Assembly: GCA_002496395.1 (NCBI GenBank)
Contig: DAJQ01000017.1
Location: 1 to 48,104, forward strand
Source: Methanocorpusculaceae archaeon UBA456
Lineage (GTDB): Archaea; Halobacteriota; Methanomicrobia; Methanomicrobiales; Methanocorpusculaceae
DNA length: 48,104 nucleotides
Direction: 5' to 3'
Shown: piece after piece, positions 43,994 through 48,104 of the stretch
How the letters are laid out: every line of letters begins with the position of its first letter
How positions within the stretch are numbered: the stretch's first letter is position 1
Notes under the pieces: generated by a model
The model's database searches: none
The model's input: the letters and a program-made list of their open reading frames with translations, nothing else
What the model was told of the DNA's origin: nothing
Made by a program: the position numbers and the translations under genes

Positions 43994-45013
43994 TTATCGG
44001 TGATACTGATGCCAGATTTTGCATGCGCCCTCATGGGAGACCATGCATGGCCCGACCGGGGAGCGTGGTGTGCATGCGGTACCAAAGAGCGGGCAGTCGG
44101 TTGGTTCGGCAAGGCCGCGGAGGAGCTGATCACAGATGCAGGCGGAGCGCTTCTCGATATGAGGAATTGTCTTCTCAAATTTCTTTAATGCGTCATAGGC
44201 ATCATATTCCGGCTTTAATGCAAGGCCTGAACCGGGTATGACGGGGAATCCCCGCCATTCGATGTCGCATGGTGTAAAAAAATCATACATCAGGGCTTGT
44301 GCTTTTGTGTTTCCTTCGCGTGTGACTGCCCTTGGGTAGGCATTTTCCACTTTTGCCTCATGGTTATTGATCTGTTTTATAAGCATGTACAGGCCCAGCA
44401 GGAGATCTTCTGCTTCAAAGCCTGCTACAACCTGCGGAACAGGGAACTGCTCATATTCCTCATACCCCATAACAGCGCATACATGTCCCGGCAGGATGAA
44501 TCCATGAAGGTCAGCTTCTCCCTGGCTGAGCAGCCACTGCATGGCAGGAGGAACCACCCGGTGGCAGGAGAGGATACTGAAGTTTTCAGGGGGTTTCTGG
44601 AGGATGGTTGCGGCAACGGTCGGAACTGTTGTCTCAAACCCAACTGAGATGAAGACAACCTCTTTATCAGTATTCTTTGCGATCTCAACAGCCTTATGAA
44701 TTCCCTGGACGATACGGATATCACCGTCTGCTGATTCGAGGGAACCTTTTGATCCCGGCACCCGGAGGAGATCGCCGTAGGTGGTGATGATCTTTCCTTC
44801 TGCTGCAAGGTCAATTGCACAGTCGATCTCACCCGCAGGCGTGATACAGACGGGGCAACCGGGCCCCATCACGACCTTCAGTTCTTTTGGGAGGACGCTC
44901 CGTATTCCGTGTTTTGCTATTGCTGCTTCGTGTGTGCCGCAGACATGCATGATCCTGATATCTGACTTAATCTCTTCATGTATTGCTTTTATGATATCCT
45001 TTCCAACCGCCAT
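43994..45013 (-). CDS. hypD: Hydrogenase maturation protein HypD
   Basis: HypD, a [4Fe-4S] protein, acts with HypC to assemble the Fe(CN)2CO group of [NiFe] hydrogenases, here probably F420-reducing and heterodisulfide-linked enzymes. The 339-residue protein shows MHVCGTHEAAIAKHGIRS (near 21-38), GPGCPVCITPAG, FISVGFETTVPT, SCHRVVPPAMQ and the cluster-binding CDQLLRGLAEPTDCPLFGTAC-type segment ending in GPCMVSHEGACKIW. The start at 45013 (MAVGKDIIKAI) fits the family; longer in-frame ATGs are not supported. No other hyp gene is adjacent. Confidence 0.94.
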   Translation of the reverse strand: MAVGKDIIKAIHEEIKSDIRIMHVCGTHEAAIAKHGIRSVLPKELKVVMGPGCPVCITPAGEIDCAIDLAAEGKIITTYGDLLRVPGSKGSLESADGDIRIVQGIHKAVEIAKNTDKEVVFISVGFETTVPTVAATILQKPPENFSILSCHRVVPPAMQWLLSQGEADLHGFILPGHVCAVMGYEEYEQFPVPQVVAGFEAEDLLLGLYMLIKQINNHEAKVENAYPRAVTREGNTKAQALMYDFFTPCDIEWRGFPVIPGSGLALKPEYDAYDALKKFEKTIPHIEKRSACICDQLLRGLAEPTDCPLFGTACTPRSPVGPCMVSHEGACKIWHQYHR

Positions 45014-45116
45014 AGAGATTCTCTCATAGTAGTATACCCTCCCAGCCAGAAAAGGTTGATTGGTAGAGGCAGGGATTTGACCGGAGCTTTCTGCTCCTAT
45101 TGTATGGAGACGATTA

Positions 45117-45842
45117 TTAGAGGAATATTGTATTGTTGAATTTTTCCATGAAGAAAGATTGAATGGCCTTCTTTTCATCTTCTGTGAGTGTTGTAACCCA
45201 GGGTTCTGCGCCCGGGCGGCTGAGCGAGTTGATATGGATGAGGTCGGGGTTAATCCGTACCGCTGCATCCCGCAGGAGGTCGAGTTCCTCTTCAGTGGTA
45301 TTTATACCTGGGATGAAGAATATCTCAAGCCATATTTTTCCCTTGAATTCCTTCCTGAGTGCTATCAGGCCATCGATCATCTTTTCTGCGGTGACGCCTG
45401 CCGGGGGCCGGTTGATTTTCTGGAGGATCTCATCACTCACTGCATCAAGTGAGGGGAGGATGAGGTTTGCAGTTTTGATATCGTTTCTGATTTTCGGATC
45501 ATGGAGGAGGGTGCTGTTGGTGAGAACCGCCCGTTTGTATTCAGGATGGTGTATTCTGAGATACTCAAGGATGGCACTGATTCCCGAGTGGAGGGTCGGC
45601 TCTCCTGTTCCACCGAGGGTGATATAATCGATATCCCGTTTTATTCTAAGGTAGTGATCGAGTTCCTGCTGGATTCTTACAACAGGTGCATACTCGTTCC
45701 GTTCTTCTGTGAGATGGATGGTTGTTCCGCACTCACAGTAGACGCAGTTCAAAGAACAGATGTTTCCTGGCACGAGATCGATGCCAAGCGATCTCCCGAG
45801 GCGGCGGGAGCGGACCGGGCCGAAGAGATATCGGTATTCCAT
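45117..45842 (-). CDS. Radical SAM protein (COG0731-like)
   Basis: A 241-residue radical SAM enzyme. MEYRYLFGPVRSRRLGRSLG is the conserved N-terminus of this family, followed by the cluster motif CSLNCVYC (Cys29, Cys33, Cys36) plus an extra Cys38. YITLGGTGEPTLH is the SAM-binding GGEP-like segment, and IFFIPGINTTEEELD is the strand typical of the family. The archaeal group is related to TYW1/wybutosine and other tRNA enzymes, but this shorter protein lacks the flavodoxin domain, so the substrate is unknown. It precedes hypD by 104 bases on the same strand and may be co-transcribed. Confidence 0.8.
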   Translation of the reverse strand: MEYRYLFGPVRSRRLGRSLGIDLVPGNICSLNCVYCECGTTIHLTEERNEYAPVVRIQQELDHYLRIKRDIDYITLGGTGEPTLHSGISAILEYLRIHHPEYKRAVLTNSTLLHDPKIRNDIKTANLILPSLDAVSDEILQKINRPPAGVTAEKMIDGLIALRKEFKGKIWLEIFFIPGINTTEEELDLLRDAAVRINPDLIHINSLSRPGAEPWVTTLTEDEKKAIQSFFMEKFNNTIFL

Positions 45843-45991
45843 TATCCTGAATACCTATCTGTTGTTATAGGGGATACGTCTTTTCTGCTGGCGAAGCTCT
45901 GGGTTTTGCAGGGGTATGTTGACCTGAAACATGATAGCGGCACGTCGATTCGGATCAGATCTTTTATCGTCTGATCCTGCCGATTGAGTGT

Positions 45992-46699
45992 ATGTTTGCA
46001 ATTTCTACCTTCTGCCTTCATCGCGACCCGCTCGGAATCGCCCTTGAGAAGCTTGCTCCAATCACCGGCTCTGTTGAGCTGATGGATGACGGCCTTCATT
46101 ACATTGATAATCCTGAGATCCTTCAGTCCTATTCCTTCTCGTATTCGATTCACGCGCCATCACGCGGCGTGAATATCGCCTCTCTTCTTGAGCCGATCAG
46201 AAAGGCGAGCGTCCAGGTGACAGACGAATGCTTTGCAATTGCAGCTGAAGTCGATGCTCCGGTGATCGTCCATCCCGGCTATTTCGCATGGTTAGAGGAG
46301 CGGGAGATGGCAGAGCGGCAGATGCTGACGTCCGTAGCCGAGCTCCGGGCGTTGGCAGAAGAGCGGGGGGTTGAGCTGACGATAGAGAATATGGGGAACT
46401 GGGATTATTTCTTCCTCCGAACCCCTGCCGAGCTGCCGCTTATTGATGGTACCGGGTTTTGCCTTGATATCGGCCATGCCCACCTGAACAACTGCCTGCC
46501 AGAGTTCCTGACCTATCCTTTTGCCCACATCCATATCCATGATAATGACGGAACAACGGATTCACATAGTCCGGTCGGGACAGGGACTATCGACTTTGAT
46601 GCGGTGATGGAAGCTGTCGGGAGGGAGAAGGTCATCCCGGTTATTGAGGTCGATAGCCTTGAAGGAGTGCTTGAGAGTGTCCGACAGCTTGGATTGTGA
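45992..46699 (+). CDS. TIM-barrel sugar isomerase/epimerase-like protein
   Basis: A 235-residue xylose isomerase-like barrel, paralogous to the protein at 22625-23395 with the motif order conserved: YSIHAPSRGVNIASLL, VIVHPGYFAWLE, LTIENMGNW, FCLDIGHAHLNN, HIHIHDNDGTTDSHS. Metal ligands (His, Glu, Asp) are kept, pointing to a divalent-metal enzyme with an unknown substrate. It is divergent from the radical SAM gene across 149 bases and ends before the tRNA-Thr island. Confidence 0.8.
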   Translation: MFAISTFCLHRDPLGIALEKLAPITGSVELMDDGLHYIDNPEILQSYSFSYSIHAPSRGVNIASLLEPIRKASVQVTDECFAIAAEVDAPVIVHPGYFAWLEEREMAERQMLTSVAELRALAEERGVELTIENMGNWDYFFLRTPAELPLIDGTGFCLDIGHAHLNNCLPEFLTYPFAHIHIHDNDGTTDSHSPVGTGTIDFDAVMEAVGREKVIPVIEVDSLEGVLESVRQLGL

Positions 46700-46790
46700 T
46701 GGCCTGGCTATGGCTACAAGCCTTGCGAGGGTTGACTGGGGCAGGGATAGTCAGAGCTGGTACCTGTGTTGAGTAGAGATAGGAGGTTGG

Positions 46791-46828
46791 GTGGTTGTAG
46801 GGGTAGTGAGTGGTTGAAGGAGTAGTGA
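46791..46828. repeat. Imperfect 19-base tandem repeat, two copies
   Basis: gtggttgtaggggtagtga (46791-46809) is followed directly by gtggttgaaggagtagtga (46810-46828), 17 of 19 bases identical. The third, weaker copy may be decayed. The tract is G-rich on the plus strand. Confidence 0.75.
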
Positions 46829-46962
46829 GAGATTAAGTGGTGAAAGATGTGTTGAGATGCCGGGGTATAATGGGATACAGCAACCTGCCATTTTGATGCG
46901 AAGAGGCGTCAATCATTCATTGAATAGAGAAAATCCATGGCGAAATACGCTCCAAGCCATGA

Positions 46963-47097
46963 TCCATTCCGGAAGGTATTAAAACAACGCTGGCTTACGA
47001 TATAATGCAACTTCTCATGGATTTGGGGGTTACTGACGGATTCAGGGGCTTAGATCTCCGGAATGCGGGCACATTACTCAGGCAACTCATTGTCTGA
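46963..47097 (+). pseudogene. 44-codon ORF fragment, unidentified
   Basis: The frame is open between stop codons and encodes SIPEGIKTTLAYDIMQLLMD... ending LRNAGTLLRQLIV. The composition and hydrophobic spacing look like a real C-terminal helical segment rather than random DNA, but there is no start with a ribosome binding site and no family match by eye. It ends 9 bases before tRNA-Thr, so it may be a relic of a gene cut off when the element integrated or left by an earlier one. Confidence 0.3.
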
Positions 47098-47100
47098 AAA

Positions 47101-47382
47101 TCAAACGCCTCGGTGGCATAGCGGTATCGCGCTTCCTTGGTAAGGAAGAGGTCGCGGGTTCGATTCCCGCCCGAGGCTTAATTTGGGCTTCGTTTCTTTT
47201 TTTAAAATCATTAATTCGTTAGATTGCATTCTGATTGATTTAATCAACTCATCGATGAATCGGGAAGCATTTTGAACTTCGTTTGATAGAAACTCATGCG
47301 TCTCTTGTTCTAATGTTAAATGCATCCGCTGGCGAATACGCTCAGGGCGTGGCCATTTTGTTAATTTAGCTGTTTTAGTCAT
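47101..47382 (-). CDS. Ribbon-helix-helix-like small protein running antisense into tRNA-Thr
   Basis: A 93-codon ORF starting MTKTAKLTKWPRPERIRQRM. Residues about 15-50 (MHLTLEQETHEFLSNEVQNA, then SRFIDELIKSI) resemble a ribbon-helix-helix DNA-binding fold: a basic strand, then two helices separated by Asn-Ala-Ser. The ATG at 47382 has AGGAG eight bases upstream. From about residue 69 the reading frame is the complement of tRNA-Thr, giving the well-known spurious tail GRESNPRPLPYQGSAIP. The real protein may have ended elsewhere in the free form of the element. A tandem perfect palindrome lies just upstream, so autoregulation by this protein is plausible. The DNA-binding call is inference. Confidence 0.55.
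   Translation of the reverse strand: MTKTAKLTKWPRPERIRQRMHLTLEQETHEFLSNEVQNASRFIDELIKSIRMQSNELMILKKETKPKLSLGRESNPRPLPYQGSAIPLCHRGV
47107..47178 (+). tRNA. tRNA-Thr (anticodon GGT)
   Basis: The acceptor GCCTCGG pairs with CCGAGGC (discriminator T). The anticodon stem CTTCC/GGAAG carries loop TTGGTAA, giving anticodon GGT. The T arm is CGCGGG-TTCGATT-CCCGC-like. It is 72 bases with no encoded CCA. It sits exactly at the change from chromosomal to AT-rich sequence, as expected for an attachment site at a tRNA 3' end. Confidence 0.95.
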
Positions 47383-47585
47383 TTCTTTTCTCCTGTGCGG
47401 ACATGTCCGGACATGTCCGGACACTTCTATGGAGGAAGTCCACATAAAATGATGGTAACCATTCTTGGCATACGGGACAAATTTTGATTAACCTATTCAC
47501 TACTTTGTCCGATGCTTTGCCCTAAAAACCAAATGATAATATTTATTGTAACTGAAACGTCACTCTCTCTTATAATTGGGAGAAT
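47383..47585. other. AT-rich spacer of the island
   Basis: Apart from the palindromic site and the minus-strand promoter, these 203 bases hold no supported gene. An AT-rich box with atattta near 47540-47545 lies about 40 bases before the ion-channel fragment's ATG and may be its promoter. Confidence 0.5.
47398..47422. promoter_or_regulatory. Tandem palindromic operator-like site
   Basis: The decamer acatgtccgg occurs twice in a row (47401-47420). Within it, 47405-47422 (gtccggacatgtccggac) is a perfect 18-base palindrome and 47398-47409 (cggacatgtccg) a perfect 12-base palindrome. The site lies between an AT-rich box (about 47445-47452 on the minus strand) and the ribosome binding site of the ribbon-helix-helix-like gene. 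It is a strong candidate operator for that protein or a partner. Confidence 0.75.
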
Positions 47586-47798
47586 ATGAAACGTCATGAA
47601 CTGTATAGCTCTATAAAAACCAAAATATACGAGCTAATTACTAGTGAACCTCAAAAAAAAGGGTTAGGAAATTTACTTTTTAATTTTTTCTTAATGGCGC
47701 TCATTGTTGCAAATGTAATAACAGTGATTCTTGAATCAATACAATGGATCTATCTCTACAATGTCAAGTTTCAAATCGATTCTGTTGGGATCAAATAG
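47586..47798 (+). pseudogene. Truncated voltage-gated ion channel (N-terminal S1 region)
   Basis: The 70-residue frame begins MKRHELYSSIKTKIYELITS and reads on to the first membrane helix LLFNFFLMALIVANVITVIL. This matches the N-terminus of voltage-gated cation channels of the Kv type (pattern R-x(0,1)-Y-E-I-L ... FDIFI-x-LI-x-LNV-x-AVILES). The match ends at about residue 62 (ESIQWIYLYNVKF), and an unrelated QIDSVGIK leads to a stop. A transposase frame follows, so the gene was interrupted there, at about 47770-47790. The rest of the channel would lie beyond the right edge if the element is intact. Confidence 0.6.
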
Positions 47799-48104
47799 TA
47801 AGATCTTTATATAATGAATGAAATTATATTGTTTGTGTCGATAATTTTATTGACCCGGAAGTAGAAGCGCTTAAAGAACACATCGTTTCTCACGTACCTC
47901 ATCTCAATCACTTCTTTGATCAAGCGCAACTCAGAAATTGCTTTTCTACGAAAACCAACAACAAGTGGAAGACGGCATTCGACTATGTCGTCGGTCTTGT
48001 GACCGCTCCCTCACAGCGGACATTGACCTCGATTGCCACGTATTGTAGCTCAATAAACAACCAGGCATTCAGCCACTTTCTTTCCCAATCTCCATGGGAT
48101 CATA
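47770..48104. mobile_element. Insertion sequence, left part, interrupting an ion-channel gene
   Basis: The limits are inferred: the channel homology stops at about 47780 and the transposase frame begins at 47822. The right end lies outside the window, so inverted repeats and target duplication cannot be identified. Neighbouring sequence is AT-rich like the island. Confidence 0.5.
47822..48104 (+). CDS. DDE transposase, 5' part (IS701/DDE_5-like), continues past window
   Basis: The frame is open from 47822 to the window end. The protein reads FIDPEVEALKEHIVSHVPHL, then WKTAFDYVVGLVTAPSQRTL and HFLSQSPWDH. The ending resembles the HFLS-x-SPWD signature near the start of the DDE_5/IS701-type transposases. 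No ATG, GTG or TTG is in frame between the preceding stop (47819-47821) and FIDPEVE; the start may be a rare codon or the 5' end may be damaged. An AT-rich box ctttatata lies at about 47805-47813. The left end of the insertion sequence should be near 47770-47820. Confidence 0.65.

Larger units (their letters stand above)
46700..47106. other. Gene-poor junction before tRNA-Thr
   Basis: A 407-base stretch with a markedly G-rich plus strand in its first half and no supported gene. It contains a two-copy tandem repeat (46791-46828) and one short open fragment (46963-47097). It separates the last conserved chromosomal gene from the tRNA-Thr gene and the AT-rich island. Confidence 0.6.

Noticed and set aside
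45055..45118. A tRNA-like stretch with a hairpin (ggagctttctgctcc) and a T-arm-like tail between the radical SAM gene and hypD
   Set aside because: No acceptor stem or anticodon arm can be paired on either strand; at most a small hairpin in the leader.
1..48104. CRISPR array, rRNA genes or a prophage structural module
   Set aside because: I saw no regularly spaced direct repeats, no rRNA-like sequence and no capsid, tail or integrase genes in the window.

Overview
The window is a chromosomal segment of a methanogenic archaeon, most likely of the order Methanomicrobiales. Four things point there: a cfbA-E-D-B cluster for coenzyme F430 of methyl-coenzyme M reductase, a methanogenesis marker 9 gene, archaeal-type gene versions (Cdc48/VAT AAA ATPase, S1-OB-DHH RecJ-like protein, two-domain MgtE, SecD/SecF, archaeal ThiC, DhnA-type aldolase), and tRNA genes without an encoded CCA. 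Many genes have AT-rich boxes about 25 bases before a leaderless or short-leader start. Genus cannot be fixed by eye.

Layout. 1-870: left-edge debris, namely the 3' end of an unidentified ORF, then a hicB antitoxin gene followed by a shortened hicA on the minus strand. 878-3430 (minus): marker 9 / CitG-like / DUF447 operon, divergent from 3534-7596 (plus) cfbA-cfbE-cfbD-cfbB; ilvE and tRNA-Glu(TTC) follow. 8663-16219: an AAA_14/DUF4143 ATPase behind a cluster of palindromes, a TPR-like hypothetical protein, a very large REC-PAS-GAF-PAS histidine kinase and a DhnA-type aldolase. 16361-16830: an intact hicB-hicA pair. 16887-21222 (minus): Hsp20-like protein, Cdc48, ThiC. 21398-28635 (plus): a tightly packed run of NrdG-like radical SAM protein, UPF0200 kinase, TIM-barrel protein, RNase Z and MgtE transporter, then a duplicated PhoU-TrkA_C protein and a DHH phosphoesterase. 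28725-31558: small proteins, a membrane-anchored protein, an orphan CheR and a lipoprotein. 31564-37015: adenine deaminase, FMN-barrel protein, argG (minus), a lipoprotein and a transglutaminase-like protein with serine in place of the catalytic cysteine. 37043-43754 (minus): carAB and secFD. 43852-46699: tRNA-Arg(CCG), hypD, a radical SAM gene and a second TIM-barrel gene.

46700-48104 is an accessory boundary. A G-rich tandem repeat and an ORF fragment lead up to tRNA-Thr(GGT). The sequence then becomes AT-rich and carries a ribbon-helix-helix-like gene that runs antisense into the tRNA and has a tandem perfect palindrome between its promoter and ribosome binding site, a cut-off voltage-gated ion-channel gene, and the start of a DDE transposase. 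This fits an element integrated at the tRNA and later hit by an insertion sequence.

How the genes fit together: the cfb genes build F430, while marker 9 and its partners probably serve another methanogen-specific step. HypD serves hydrogenase maturation. ThiC, IlvE, ArgG and CarAB are biosynthetic. SecDF, MgtE/PhoU-TrkA and the lipoproteins act at the envelope. Cdc48 and the Hsp20-like protein handle protein quality control. The most unusual items are the Cys-to-Ser transglutaminase, the palindromes at 8741-8803 and 47398-47422, the membrane-anchor cassette shared by two unrelated proteins, and the island at the right edge.
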